Assembly (NCBI RefSeq): GCF_001640805.2 | Contig: NC_066844.1 | Location: 13,826,543 to 13,890,542, forward strand | Direction: 5' to 3' | Length of the DNA: 64,000 nt | From: Lates calcarifer | Taxonomy: Eukaryota; Chordata; Actinopteri; Centropomidae | Shown here: one piece after another, positions 22,701 through 34,885 of the stretch | Numbering within the stretch: the stretch's first letter is position 1 | Layout: each line of letters starts with the position of its first letter | Position numbers and translations under genes: made by a program | Notes under the pieces: model-generated | What the model was told of the DNA's origin: nothing | Databases searched by the model: none | What the model saw: only the letters and a program-made list of their open reading frames with translations

Positions 22701-25480
22701 TGGTTGGTAACCATGCTGCTCATCTGCTGGAGCTGATGTACAGGCTGGAACTGGCTCAGTACATGGGTGAGAAGGCTACAATGACATAATTTTAAACAGT
22801 GTCTGCTACAGTCACACTGTATATGAAGAGATGCTTGTTATGGTACAATATTTTACAAACAGTGACTAACATAATAAAAGGCACACTTGACTGACTGTTC
22901 ACATAAATGCTTAAACATGGAGAATAGTTAATTGTGGCAGCAGAGGCCAAGATATCCCAACTTTTAGTCTTGCATGGGTGAAACTCCAAAAATGCTGGAT
23001 CCTACATTTCCCATAATGCATCTCAATAGCATCACCATCCTTCCAGTCTGTCCCACCGGCTCTCTGTTAAAAATTTGAAACCTCAACCCAAGCTTCCTCT
23101 AGAACCACAGAAGAAATTATATAATTGTTTTCACAGTCTGAGTAGTACTTCTCGCGACAAAACTAAACCTTATTCGTAAAATCTGTGGAGTGCTCTTTAT
23201 AAATCCCCTTTTGAGAAATTAGTGAGTGAGGAAAACTTTCACAAATTACTCAGTTTAGTTCAAATGCTTAATCTCTCTTGAGAAAAAAAATAAAACTTCA
23301 CTTATTCTCTCTAACTAGCCATCTAACATAACATCTAAAACTGTGTGTACAATATATTCTCATTTTAGTGAAAACAGTTAGTTTTTATCATTAGAGTTGA
23401 ACCTTTCCTGACATAAGTGTTTTGCCAATAGTGCACCATATAGCCCAGTTTAGTAAAAATGTTCCCATGTTAGAACATCTTTTCTTTTTTTTTTTCTTTT
23501 TTTTTTGTCATGGCTCAGATTGCTCCTGAAAATGGTCTAAGCTGTAGCAAATAATGACTGCTGTAAAGTCATTATTTGCAAAGTACAGGCATTAGTGAAA
23601 AGGATCAGTGATGTCAATAATTCTCAAGGATCTGGCAATTTGAAGCTGTTTCTTAAAGGGGAATGACTCAGTTTCCCTCCCTGAGATGAAGTAGAATTCA
23701 ATGCCACTTGACTTCTGTGGTACTTCGAACTGTGTATATTAGTCAGCACTAGAGAGATGATTCAATGACTCTGATTATTTAACTCATAAAAAGTTATTTA
23801 GTAACAAGTGTCTTAACAGGATACCAGTACATCAGACATCAATCATCATCATAATTCCCAATAAAATTAAATTTTTTCTCATTTCTGTTGTCATCTGTTG
23901 CTCATCCCTCCTGTTCTTGCTCCTCCTCAGGTTTACCTCCAGATGGCGATGTTGAGGAGATGAAGAGAGTGTGGCAGAATGCCAAAGACCACTCTCCCAA
24001 ACCCATGACCATCCTAGCAGCTCTCCTCCACTCCCCAGAGGAGGTGGAAAAGATGGACCTCCGACTTAAGGTGTCCAAGGAGGAGAAAAATCTGGGTCTG
24101 TTCCTGGTCAAACACAGACGGGAGCTCTGCAAGAGTGAAGACGGGACAGACAGCCTAAAACCCTTCACTGATTTCATCATTGACGTAAGTTTCAGCCTCC
24201 TCAATTTAGTGCAATCAGAAATCAGTTATTTATGCTTGTTTTTAACTTAAAGGGCAGGAGAGATATCATAGATAATCACAGTGGGATATTCCCTAGAACA
24301 GTGTGGTCATTGATTTTAGCCATGAGTATTCACAGAGTGTGCATATCATAATTATTCATCAGCGCGTATTGTGTTATGTGCCAGTGAAATGTAGTCCGTG
24401 ATCACCTACAACAGCTTGATGAGCTTATTTTGAAGCTGACAGAAGCCTGTAATGCACTGGCTGCTAGATGAAGTTCAGTCATGAGAATGTCATTTTTAAG
24501 CAAAAATGCCAAAGATAAAAAATATATATATATATTCTGCTTCCAGCATCCTATGATAGGAAACTGATTACTATATGCCTTGACTCTGGAGTGTTGTGAG
24601 AATGTGTTCACCATTTTGTCAGAGAACAAGTAATCATTTAATCAAGACAATAGTTAGCAGATTAACTAACTATGAATTTTGAATACACAAGCTGTATCCT
24701 TTATCTCACTCCCCCTGCTCTTGCTGGACAGTGGTCCAGCTGCATCCTTCACCCACATCTGAATGCAACATGCTTTTCTCCAAACATAACAAAACAGAAA
24801 ACAAAATTACTTAAATTGATTCAAAAGGGTATCTGAAATAATTCAGATGTGATAAGTCTATTAAAACAATGGATTAAGCTTCAATAAAATTCTGTTGAGC
24901 TCAAGTCGAACAGTAATTGTAACAGAAGTAGACAAGGCAGGACAAATAGAAATTAGTACCCTTCCAAATGGTTTGAAGTGGGCCAAAGATCAGTTGTAAA
25001 AAATGTGATATTACATATTTCAATGAACCAATCCAGATTTAGGAATATTTGAAGTCTGGTGACAGCTATGGGTTTGTTTCATCACGTTGTGAGAGAATCG
25101 TCAATTAAATTTGATTGAACCACAAGCAGTCCACAGTCAGCTTAGTGTATAATAATACCTTCCTCACTTTATGTTTGATTGTTGTGTAAAATCTAAAACC
25201 AAGTTTTCATTGAGCTTTAAATATCATGTCTTTTCAGAATCGGGAGCTGGATACTCGGAGCAAAGTATGTGAGCTGCTGAAGTACCAAGGTGAGGAGAAG
25301 CTGCTGGCAGAGCTCCACAGGTGGTCCATCCCCCGATTCCCTGTCAGTGGTCATGATCTAAGGAGGATGGGTGTCACGTCAGGCAAGGAGATAGGTGCCA
25401 CCTTACAGAAGCTCCGTGACATCTGGAAAAAAAGTCATTATCAGATGGACAAAGATGAACTCCTCAGTTATGTAAAGTGA
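19762..25480 (+). CDS. trnt1: CCA tRNA nucleotidyltransferase 1 (mitochondrial and nucleocytoplasmic)
   Basis: It adds the 3'-terminal CCA to tRNAs, using CTP and ATP, in mitochondria and in the nucleus/cytosol. Coding exons are 19762-19891, 21283-21476, 21961-22099, 22282-22408, 22573-22766, 23931-24184 and 25238-25480 (TGA 25478-25480), total 1,281 nt, 426 residues; human TRNT1 has 434. All junctions are GT-AG and in phase. Class II hallmarks are visible: GGAVRD at 57-62, the metal-binding DVD at 71-73, RRDLTIN at 144-150, and EDYLR at 187-191 for nucleotide selection. The C-terminal half ([28 protein letters not shown]) matches the tRNA-binding body. The Arg/Ser-rich first 23 residues look like a mitochondrial presequence. 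Met24 ([10 protein letters not shown]) corresponds to the internal start thought to give the non-mitochondrial form. Nothing appears damaged. Confidence 0.97.
19892..21282 (+). other. trnt1: trnt1 intron 1
   Basis: A 1.4-kb AT-rich intron. The 3' half contains a dispersed repeat (about 20705-20970) related to one in intron 5. No other structure seen. Confidence 0.8.
20705..20970 (+). repeat. Dispersed repeat, copy 1 of a diverged pair in trnt1 introns
   Basis: It aligns by eye with 22960-23205: shared landmarks in the same order include TGCATTTCCC next to TAATGCA, CTCTGTTAAA or its variant, CCAGAGTCACAGAGGACATTAT against CTAGAACCACAGAAGAAATTAT, and GAGTAGTAC. The copies are clearly diverged, so the insertions are old. 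Boundaries are approximate. Confidence 0.65.
22767..23930 (+). other. trnt1: trnt1 intron 5
   Basis: A 1.16-kb intron holding the second copy of the dispersed repeat, then poly(T)-rich sequence around 23483-23505. No additional exon seen. Confidence 0.8.
22960..23205 (+). repeat. Dispersed repeat, copy 2, with a ZNF143/Staf-like motif
   Basis: Same order of landmarks as copy 1. It contains CCTACATTTCCCATAATGCA (23001-23020), close to the ACTACAATTCCCAKNATGC motif bound by ZNF143/Staf. Binding is inference. Confidence 0.65.
24185..25237 (+). other. trnt1: trnt1 intron 6
   Basis: A 1.05-kb AT-rich intron. Nothing recognisable beyond a short (TA)n at 24523-24536. Confidence 0.8.
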
Positions 25481-26271
25481 TAAATGAACAGAAAGGCAGA
25501 AGTGTTTTTGTGCCAGACGACAATAACAGACACTTGACACTGTAATTGTGCTGCTCACAGGTATTGATCGAGCAGGCTGATGCATATTGTTGACCGAGGG
25601 CACTACAAGAGCTGAGACGTGAATACCCACCGATGAATGCGATTTCCTTCTAAATTACCCCCAGGCCACTTTTGTTCATCTGCATCGCCGTGTGAATTTG
25701 AAGAGATCTCACACGATATTCTCTAATTATCACAGCTGCCATCTTGTGGGAAAATGTTTAATGGACAGCAGATTTCATCATATGTGTTATTACAGAGCCC
25801 TGCTATTTCTCTAAGTTCCTCAGATAAACAGCTGGTACTGTACTGATGCTCAGCCAATTCACATTCTAACTTTGTCACTTGTGCGATGAAGTAAGAGGAT
25901 ACATGGAGGTAGGAATCAGAATAGGTGATGAATAAAATGTCAGGTCAGTTACTATTTAAAAAAATTAATTTTCTTTGTTGGAACAGTAATGCAAAGCATT
26001 AGTTTGGTTGTGATTTGTTGGCTGTCTTAAGTTTAACTGCAGTTATTTATCATTTCTTTATGTGTTTAGTAAAGGAAAAAAAGTTCTATCAAAAATGTTA
26101 TACTTTTTAATTAAAGAGACTGACATGCTGGTCCTTGTTTGAAGTGCATTGATCTGCCGATTACAAAGGCATATGAATAAACCCCCCCCACACTCCTGTC
26201 TGCCACTGTGAGAAATAAATATTTTCTGTGCTAGAGTGAGGTTGCTCCTCCCTCCTGCAGAGATGAGGAGA
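25481..26271 (+). other. trnt1 3'UTR and spacer to the receptor gene
   Basis: Candidate polyadenylation signals AATAAA lie at 25931-25936 and 26176-26181. The next promoter starts less than 100 nt after the second, so the spacing is tight. No coding sequence seen. Confidence 0.55.
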
Positions 26272-26277
26272 TATAAA
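26272..26277 (+). promoter_or_regulatory. TATA box of the V2-type receptor gene
   Basis: TATAAA lies 232 nt before the ATG at 26509. The expected start of transcription is near 26302, giving a 5'UTR of about 200 nt without needing an upstream intron. The element is clear; its use is inferred. Confidence 0.55.
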
Positions 26278-26508
26278 GCCCTCTGCTCTCCTTTACTAAC
26301 ACCTCACTTTCTGCCTGGAGACCCTCAACTGGTTCATCAGTGGAAATTCATCCTTTCAATTCCCACATCGATTTTTTTTCCTAGGAAATACCTTTTGGTG
26401 CCATTATTAAAAATGAAAAAAACATTTCTGATATTTTTTTAAATCCCTTCAACTTCATCTGGATTCCCCCCGGTGTTCATCTTTAAGTGCTGTATTTGCT
26501 GTTAAAGC

Positions 26509-27961
26509 ATGGCTTGGTTCAACGTCAACATCAGTAACATCACTTTGGAGAGCGCGCTCTCTGGGGATGAGCCGAGAGATGAGCGCTTGGCTCAGGTGGA
26601 AATAGTTCTTCTGTCCATCATCTTTATCACTGCGGGGATCCTAAATTTCGGTCTCTTGTTGGTGCTGTGGAAGCGGAGGAAGCAGCTCTCCAGGATGCGC
26701 GTCTTCGTTTTCCACCTGTGCGTCGCAGACCTGGTGGTCACATTTTTCCAAGTTTGTCCGCAACTCATGTGGGACATCACGGACAGATTTATCGGTCCAG
26801 ATATATTGTGTCGCACAGTGAAGTACCTACAGGTTGTCGGGATGTTTGCCTCCACATATATGATAGTAGTGATGACGATAGACCGATATCAAGCCATCTG
26901 CAACCCCATGGTGACTTTCCAGAGGCGTAGGGCGCGCTGGAACGGTCCGGTGTGCGCCGCCTGGTGCGTCTCTCTCATCGGCAGCCTCCCGCAGGTGTTC
27001 ATCTTCTCTCGGGTTGAGGTCGCTCCCGGTGTGTACGACTGCTGGGCACAGTTCATCAAGCCCTGGGGACCGAGAGCCTACGTGACTTGGACTACTCTGG
27101 TGATATTCGTCTTGCCCATACTCACGGTGATCGTGTGCCAGGTGCGCATCTGCCGCACCGTGCACATCAACTTCCACATGAAGACGCATCACGTCGGAGA
27201 GGCGGTAAGCAAGCCGCTGTCCTCCAGAGCCAGCAGCGTGGCAGGCGTGTCCAAGGCGAGGGTGAAGACGGTGAAGATGACCGTGGTCATCGTGCTCACC
27301 TACATTATCTGCTGGACGCCTTTCTTCACCGTGCAGCTCTGGTCTGTCTGGGACGTTGAGGCGCCCACTCAGAGTAAGATAAAAAATATATATATATATA
27401 TTACATTTTAAAGTATGACTCAAAGAATGGCTACAACACACACCACAGTTTTCTTCTAAAACAATCCTGTGAAAATAAATTTGCTAAAGTTTGGAATCCA
27501 GATAGGATTCATTGTAAGTGCAAAATAGAGTAACATTTTAACCTTAAATCAATTACAACCCTGCATTTATCATATAATATATATTGACTTAATAATAATA
27601 CACAGGGAGAGTGCCATTTCCATATATCCACTCATTTTAATAGACATGTATCTATAACTGAAAACAGGTTCTCTCCACTAAAAGAGCACCCAATATAAGG
27701 AGAAAAAAGGCTCATATGAGAATCTCTCTCATTTCCTCCTCTGTGTTTCCAGCTGCAACCTTCACCATCCTGATGCTACTGGCCAGTCTGAACAGCTGCA
27801 TGAACCCCTGCATATACCTGCTGTTCAGCGGGCAGGTGCCCAAGAGACTGGCGGCCCTAATGTGCGTGGACCAACCCGATTTGAAGGAGTCCATGCAGGA
27901 GGAGGCCACCATGGTCAGCTCCCTGTACATCAGTCTCAAGAGCTTGTCAGACAGCAGATAA
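26509..27961 (+). CDS. avpr2l: V2-type arginine vasotocin/vasopressin receptor (class A GPCR)
   Basis: A plasma-membrane receptor for vasotocin-family nonapeptides; V2 types usually couple to Gs/cAMP. Exons 26509-27373 and 27753-27961 (TAA 27959-27961) give 1,074 nt, 357 residues. The single intron, between TM6 and TM7, is the conserved position of the oxytocin/vasopressin receptor family. Visible: N-glycosylation sites N7 (NIS) and N10 (NIT), N46 in TM1, D74 in TM2, disulfide cysteines C101 and C178, DRY 125-127, [11 protein letters not shown] after TM4 (the family DCWxxFxxPWG), CWTP 268-271 and NPCIY 306-310. [21 protein letters not shown] and LPQVFIFS resemble V2 more than V1 or OXTR. Odd points: NPCIY where the family has NPWIY, and a short tail with one cysteine (LMCVD). 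The V2B/avpr2l assignment leans on synteny; avpr2a or another V2 paralogue remains possible. Confidence 0.88.
27374..27752 (+). other. Receptor intron between TM6 and TM7
   Basis: A 379-nt phase-1 intron with donor GTAAGA and acceptor TTTCCAG. A short (TA)n at about 27387-27401 lies just inside the donor. Nothing else seen. Confidence 0.9.
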
Positions 27962-28214
27962 AAAGCCTGCCATTTCAGATACTTTTCTCACCTCCAGCCT
28001 GTTGAACATGTGAGGACAGACATCACAGTAATACTACAAGTCCCTGTAGTAACAATTATTGTAGTGAGAACTCAATGTAGAAATAGACAATCAATGCTTC
28101 ATGTAGAAACTCAGTATTAAGTACCAGACACACCATAAGTAATTATAGGATAGGATATTCCACTGAAATATAATGTGGTTACCAGGGAAGTCAGTATTAC
28201 ATAACACAAATAGT

Positions 28215-28790
28215 TGCTGCTCATGGAGGCCTATCTGTTGGTCAGCCACTTTTGTCCAGACCAAAATATCTTGACAGCTACAAGATGAACTGTGGTGATA
28301 TTTACATTGACATTCGTGGTCCCCAGAGGATGAAGTCTGATGACGTTGGCGATCCCCTGATTTGTCATTTAGTTCCACCAGCAGGACAAAGGTTTCACTT
28401 ATCCAGTGAAGTATCCTCTCATTGACATGATGGATTGACTCAAAATTTTGTTCAGCCATTGCTGAAGAGTGGCTAACACTGAGGATTACTGCTAATGACT
28501 TCGGACCCCCAGAGGATGAACTGTAATAACTTTGATGTCCGTCAACTTTACCTCTAGCATCATCATCAGTTCAAAATTTATATTTGTGCAATACTTTAAT
28601 TTATCAAAGCAAATGACATGAGCATCAGCTTCAACTGTACTTTCTGTTTAGTGCTAATTAGCAAATGTTAGCATGTTCACTTGCTAAACTAAGATGGTGA
28701 ACATGATAAAAATGGTTTCTGCTAAATTTGAGCATTTTGCGTATTATGAGAATGTTAGCTACCTGACATCAGCCTTTTGCATTAACCACC
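28215..28790 (+). repeat. Dispersed teleost repeat (AGAGGATGAA / TTAGCATG type)
   Basis: It has the signature segments CCCCAGAGGATGAA (28321-28334 and again at 28507-28520), AGTGCTAATTAGCAAATGTT, AGCATG and TAAGATGGTGAACATG. Related copies in the same orientation lie at 48940-49400 and 51290-51510. I recognise it as a common fish repeat with internally reiterated monomers; its class is unknown to me. Confidence 0.75.
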
Positions 28791-29704
28791 AGTACGCTTA
28801 AGTTAAGTTTTAGAGAGTAGCCAGCTCCATTCTTAAAGTGTATTCACATTATTGTGGAAAAACAGCTTTTGTGAACGCCTCCTCATTATTATCTATATTA
28901 TGTGTTGGAACAGCTCTGTGCCACCGTCCTCGCCGAAAGTTCAGATTTGCTGAACCTTGACCGAGCTGCAGTGACCTATGTGGGCACAGGCAGTTGCAGC
29001 TTACCACTAGACTGAAAGATGGATGAAAACTAATTAGCCTACTAGTGTTTTTTTCATTTCCAGAGCTGCAAAGAAACAACTTGGCCTCACATCAAGACCA
29101 GATAAAACAGATATTCACCGAGTGAAATATCAGCATACCAGGTTTGTTACAAAAATACTTAGAGGTTCTGAGACTGAGATCCGCCACTAGCAACATTAGC
29201 ACTGTAGCTAAGTTGCTGACCAATGTGCAAAGTGCAGTGCAAGTCCCTTGTTTTTCAGTTGCATTATGGATACACGCTTAATGGAGCAAATGGAGCAAAT
29301 GTTATTAGGAATCCACAGCACAATATGGATCATGTATTGGAAAGACTAACAAAAATAATTGCATGTAAACTTTTTTGACAGAGCTGTTCTTATGAGATGA
29401 ATGAGTAATCTCCAATTTTCACAAATTTTATCTAAGTACTGTATAATGTGAAAGTGTCAAATGTACATGTGGTTTATCCTGTAACTATGTTGAAGTTCAT
29501 TATGTCCTTTGAATGTGATTCCTCAGTCTACTTTACATCTTATCTGTATATATATGATCTGTTATGAGACAAGAGTTAGGTCTGTATTTGTTACATATTA
29601 AGTATCTTCAGATACACAGTTCTCACTGATATGTTATAACATGTTTACATTTTTCAAAGACTTCTCTTAATTGCTAAGGAGTGATGATTTCTGAGGCATT
29701 GCCA

Positions 29705-29710
29705 AATAAA
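29705..29710 (+). terminator. Polyadenylation signal of the receptor gene
   Basis: AATAAA followed within about 30 nt by TGTTGTGAC and a T-rich run, a fair downstream element. Confidence 0.55.
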
Positions 29711-32700
29711 CTGTTGTGACTTTTCATGCGACTGTTTTTTGTCTTCCCCACAGCACTGTCCTGTTGAGAAAAACAACCCTTTGGATTTTAAGTAAAAATA
29801 TTTATGTCCTGATTTCCTGCAGGCCTCTGTTTTTCTGCTGTAGGTCCCCTAATAGTTCCCTCACCTTCCATTTGGAAATTAGAACATGGAGAAGCTATTG
29901 GGTGACAGACACAAACACAGGCATGTTTCAAGGGTAATTGGCTATGCTGGTATGGATATGACAGTTCTTTCAGAAATTAATGGTAAAGCTGTGAAAAATC
30001 TGAATATTACATTCTTGTGAAAAGCTATAATCGGTGTTCTGCTCCATGTTTTCACCAAGCTACACAGACAAATCCCCCAGAAATCTTCCTACAATGAGTC
30101 CTCTGCCTTGACCCCCATCAGCGACTGCCTGGCAGCTGGCTGTCACTCAGCTCTGACCTTTAACGCTAATAGAATGACCAGCAGCCACCACTGCAGCTTC
30201 CCCAGCTGCTAGACAGTCAGAGAGGAGGAGGTGGGGTGAGGTGTGGCTGACAGGTCATTATTCTTGATTTAAATTATGTAACATGCACCCTAAAGTTATT
30301 ATATTTTATTAAACAGTCATTTTTAACAACGAAATCATGGGGACGACACTTTTAAAGAACGCTCTAGATTAAAGTCTTCAATTTACAATCTAAGTATTTT
30401 GTACACACTGGGTACCAATGTAATGCCCTCTGAGTACCTTGGTAGGTGCAAGTACAGGAAGAAGGAGGGTGATGAATTTGCATTCAGAATGTCCCTTGAA
30501 ATGTAATATGCTTTAGTACAAAATATATATTTCATTATACACACACTTAAAGGGGTGAAAGCTATAATAGCTACAGAAATCATTTCAGTGTCCCTCAATA
30601 ATAACGGTGCTATAAATTCCATTACTTGATGTATGGTTTAGCTCAGGGAGAGCCTTGAGTGTTGCGCTGTGGGAATGTGGATACTAGCCATGTTGTTGGC
30701 AGTGAGTACCATGCAATGATGTATTATGAGAGCTAGATTCAGCACTGCCACTCAGCCTTGCTGCAAGTTTAAGCATGAGCTCTATCTTATGTTTTTTATC
30801 CACTGAGGAAAAATGACATGAAAAACTTTGCTGCAGAACTTGACAACAGACAAATGTTACTAAGTGCATTTGTTATTCAGTTTGCTGTTGATGTTCAATC
30901 AATACAATACAGCATAATCCACAGGGGCAATTTGAAAATAAAAACAGTCAGGGAACATGCATATATACCAATACAAGCAAAGGAGTGAATAATGATAATA
31001 ATGATAATAATAAAAGTCACTATAAGGCTAATGAGTGGATAACATATTAGCAAGGCCTATCCGTCTTTATTTTACCAGCTGTGTAGTTTACCCCAGATTA
31101 ACATTCTAATGAGAGGACACTCTTCCACTTTTTTTAATGCTGTGTTCTCATGGTAGGACCCCGAAAAAATAACTATTACCTTGGCAGAAATTTTGCTTTT
31201 CAAAACAGATACAAAAAATGGTCATGTCATTTGTGGATGATGGATAGCTTACCACACTTATAAATCTTTATTATCAGATGGATCCCAAAACTACATTAAT
31301 ATCCTCCAGTATTATATTGTACTTTAATTTTATTTTATTGAAAAAAATATTTCCACATTTACTGTTTCCCATAGCTATTTTACAGTTACAATATTATTGT
31401 ACCCTGTTTTTGTTAAACAGGTATTCAATTTGTATTATTTGTAGGTTGTATTCTAAAACCTTACCAAAAAAAGACACAAAAGTTCAGAGGGACAAATGCA
31501 GTCAATCACATAATGTGAGAATGAATTTCAAACACTGATAACGGAAATATAGCTATATACTGTGATATTAAATGCCATAGTACTCACTCTGATGAAGGCT
31601 GGTTTTAGTTTAGTTACCTTGGTGATGTTTGGTGTATTTCACCCATGTCCTGCACCTCGTACTGACTTTCTGTCTGCACCCAAAACAGCAATCAAAACAA
31701 TTTTCCCCAGCAGGGACAAACCACAAATGATTTATGGATTTGAGATTTAATGTCTGTTTTTGTCACCACAATGAAGTCCCATTTAGAATTTGACTGAAGA
31801 AATTGAGGACAACACTGAATACTGTTAAGACAAAGTAAATTTAGCTACTTCTTTATTGTCACAAAAAAACAAACAAACAAAAAAAAAAACAGATTCTGAT
31901 CAAATGCACTTCCATATGTCTTTTTGTCATCTCTGGATCTTTTTCATTTTCTAAGGGCTTAATTGAAAACATCAATGTAGATCTGATAGGTTGTTGCAAC
32001 GTATTGATTGGATAAAGAGCTATAAGTGAGCTGTTCTGTCCCTGACCACATCTGCAGGTGGATGATAAGGATATTAATCAATGGACTATTTCAGTATTTC
32101 AGGTAGGAAACAGCTTGCATCCATGTTTATCTCTTATGGCCTGATCAGCTGTGACATGTTACAATTTAGAACATACTGCATGTTCTGTAGATGTCAATAC
32201 AACTGACATAAGCATGACGTCAAAAAGACTGGTTTCAAAACTCATTTAGAGGCTTGTGCTCTTATTTTGGAAGGGCTTAACTCTTTCTAAGATGTTTTAA
32301 ATGTTAAATCACATAGTATAGCATGTACCATGTATATTTGAAAAAAAAAAAAAAGCAGGGCTGAGGGAAACTTCATGCCTGTCTCTCTATGTAATATTTA
32401 AGAGTCACGTTACCATGGACAGCCTGAGAATACTGTGGAAATACAGGCAGCATGCAATCTCAAAATCTGATTTAGTACCACATTTTGATGTGCTTCAGAA
32501 CAAATTTGAATAAATGCTTTTCAATCAAAGTGGTGGTTCAGTCAGAAGTGGGAGACATTCAGCTGCACTGTAAATGCCTACAGGAGCCACGAGATACACA
32601 GACTGAACCCAAATGAGGCAATCAAGTTATCCATAGTGGTCATCAGCAGGAGACAATTATCAATATGCCACACATGAAGGCTTTTTTCTTTCTCAGATAG

Positions 32701-33349
32701 AAATACAGTTTAGATGTGAAAATAGGGAGGACCTCTGCTAGGGAGTTACACATTTATCACTCTAAAGGTCACATGTTTTGATGGTGTTGGTTCTGTGTAA
32801 AATGCAGCCTTCACTTTGTCCGTGATGTATATAATCAGATCTGCTCTAAAGGTCGTAACTAATTGTGTCTGAATATCTGCCATTTATAAATGGACTTCAT
32901 GGATTCTGAAGGGGAACATTTCCCTGTATACATATAAACACCACGACTATTTCTCTGATACTTAGAGCTGCCACCACTCTGACCAAAAATGGCAGCTATA
33001 GGATGAAACATACTGGATCTCCATTCATTTAGTAAGAATTTATAGAAGCCACTGCTTTAAAGACATGATTAGGTAACCTGAAACTGAATATGTTTCCATC
33101 CACCTGTTTCTATGCACATTTTCATTTTTCACATTAAAGTATTTGAAATATTGCAAAAATGTTTTCATGCTAAGCTGAGGTGGAAAGGTTATGTGTTGAT
33201 CAAAATGTCAAAAGTGTGACTACAGAGGAAACAGCCACAGTGACAGGAATGCCACTTGTCAGTGAGCAGAAGACAAACAGCAGCAGATGAAAAGACACTG
33301 TGACATTCCTCAGATGAATAAAATAAAACATAAATAAACATAAATCTGC

Positions 33350-33470
33350 GATAGACTGGTGATCTGTTGAGGGTGTACACAGCCTCTCACCCAGTGTTAG
33401 CTGGGATTGGCTCCAGCCACCCTGTGAGCCTTAAGGATAAGCAGTTTAGAAAATTGGTGGGTGGAAAATG
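33350..33470 (+). repeat. SINE-like repeat, 3' tail fragment
   Basis: It matches the 3' third of the fuller copy at 58592-58924: GGGTGTACAC, GCTGGGATTGGCTCCAGC and GGATAAGCAGT occur in the same order. Confidence 0.75.
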
Positions 33471-34840
33471 CAATATTTATAAGAAATAATCAATATTTCC
33501 ATCATGTTATCCAGGACATTGTTTGAGGTTTGACTGGTACTCTTTTGACATCATTTCCTTGCGCCCTCTTATTCTGCAGTGGTTTAACTAGAACATAAAC
33601 TTGACTTGAGAGCAAGTGATTTATATCAGGAAATAATACACATAAAAACAAACAAAAATTGGGTAGGGGGTGCTGAGTGGGGGGGCATTTTTTTTTTCCT
33701 TTATTAGTGACAGTAGAGAAATGACAGGAGTGACAGAGGGTTCCCAGAAAGGAATGAAAAAGTGACTTTGCAGTTCATGATCTGTGCCTTAAATCTCTGG
33801 TAAAAACATGTTCACTGGTGAGGTACAGTTACCGCTTTATGTTTGTGACAAAACCACTGAAATTATTATCTAAGTTTTTATTTATTTTTAAGCAATAACA
33901 CCTCTACACTTTTAATCTGTAGCCCTTGGCTTAATATTTTATAATGCAATATAAAATATATTGCTTTGGTGAATTTGTCGCTGGTTTTGCCTTAGACTTT
34001 TTTCTGATGGAATTCATTGGAAAGAATAAAAAGAAAAATGATCTGCCTGATTCTTTTCAACAAGATTAAAAAATTTCATGACTTTTAGGAGTAATGACCA
34101 AATCTACCAAAACCAATTTTTTTTATCAGTGTCCAAACTGTGATCAACCTGCAACCTTTGAAATTAAATGACAAGTCTTTGGAAAAATATTATGTTGTTT
34201 GTAAATGTGGGTCAAATACTTATTCTTAGGTTAAAATATATCTCAAACTCTTGTGAACGTACCCTATACTTGTGTGGTCAGAGGGGCATTTATTGTGCCT
34301 TTAAAATATCTGTTTAAATTCCAAATGGTTCTTCTTGAGCAACTGAGCATCCTGAAATTCTGAAATTGCTGTTTGTGTAAGAAGCCATTTTGCCAGATTG
34401 CATTATACTGCTTTTCAATTCAGAACACGACTTACTCTTTCTCTGCATGCATCAGTGAAAAATGTGCATCTGTGTCAATATAAATGAGGATGAACTAATG
34501 CTACTTTTAAGGTGAGAAATACTCGCTGATTGCTAAATTAGCAGACACCTGTTTATGCAAAGCCCTGTGAAAATGACAAAAGCGTCAAATTAGTGATTTC
34601 ATTTATTCCATGCGCGTGCCGTCAATTAGTCACATAACCATCAAATTGTGTGACCTGCTTGATATTCTTCCATTTCTCTCGAATGAGAAAATTCCCTTGT
34701 GGCTTAATAGAAAACAAAACACTTAACAAAAGAATATGAACCAGAGAATTGAGAGGTATGTCTTTAAAACAACATACTCATCTGCATCTGATGGTGTTTA
34801 GAATGTTCATGTGCACAAAAGCTCCTACATGTTATATTTT

Positions 34841-34885
34841 GTGTGTGTGTGTGTATGTGTGTGTGAGTGAGTGAGTGTGTGTGCG
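34841..34885 (+). repeat. (TG)n microsatellite, interrupted
   Basis: TG units with TATG and GAGTGAGTGAGTG interruptions. Confidence 0.9.

Larger units (their letters stand above)
27962..29730 (+). other. Receptor 3'UTR
   Basis: I found no AATAAA between the stop and 29705-29710, which is followed by a TG/T-rich stretch, so the 3'UTR is probably about 1.75 kb. Its middle third (28215-28790) is a dispersed repeat. Confidence 0.5.

Noticed and set aside
33995..34230. Sequence ending GGGTCAAATACTTATTC reminiscent of a DNA transposon end
   Set aside because: Only one short terminus-like phrase is seen, with no matching inverted end and no transposase trace; not enough to call.
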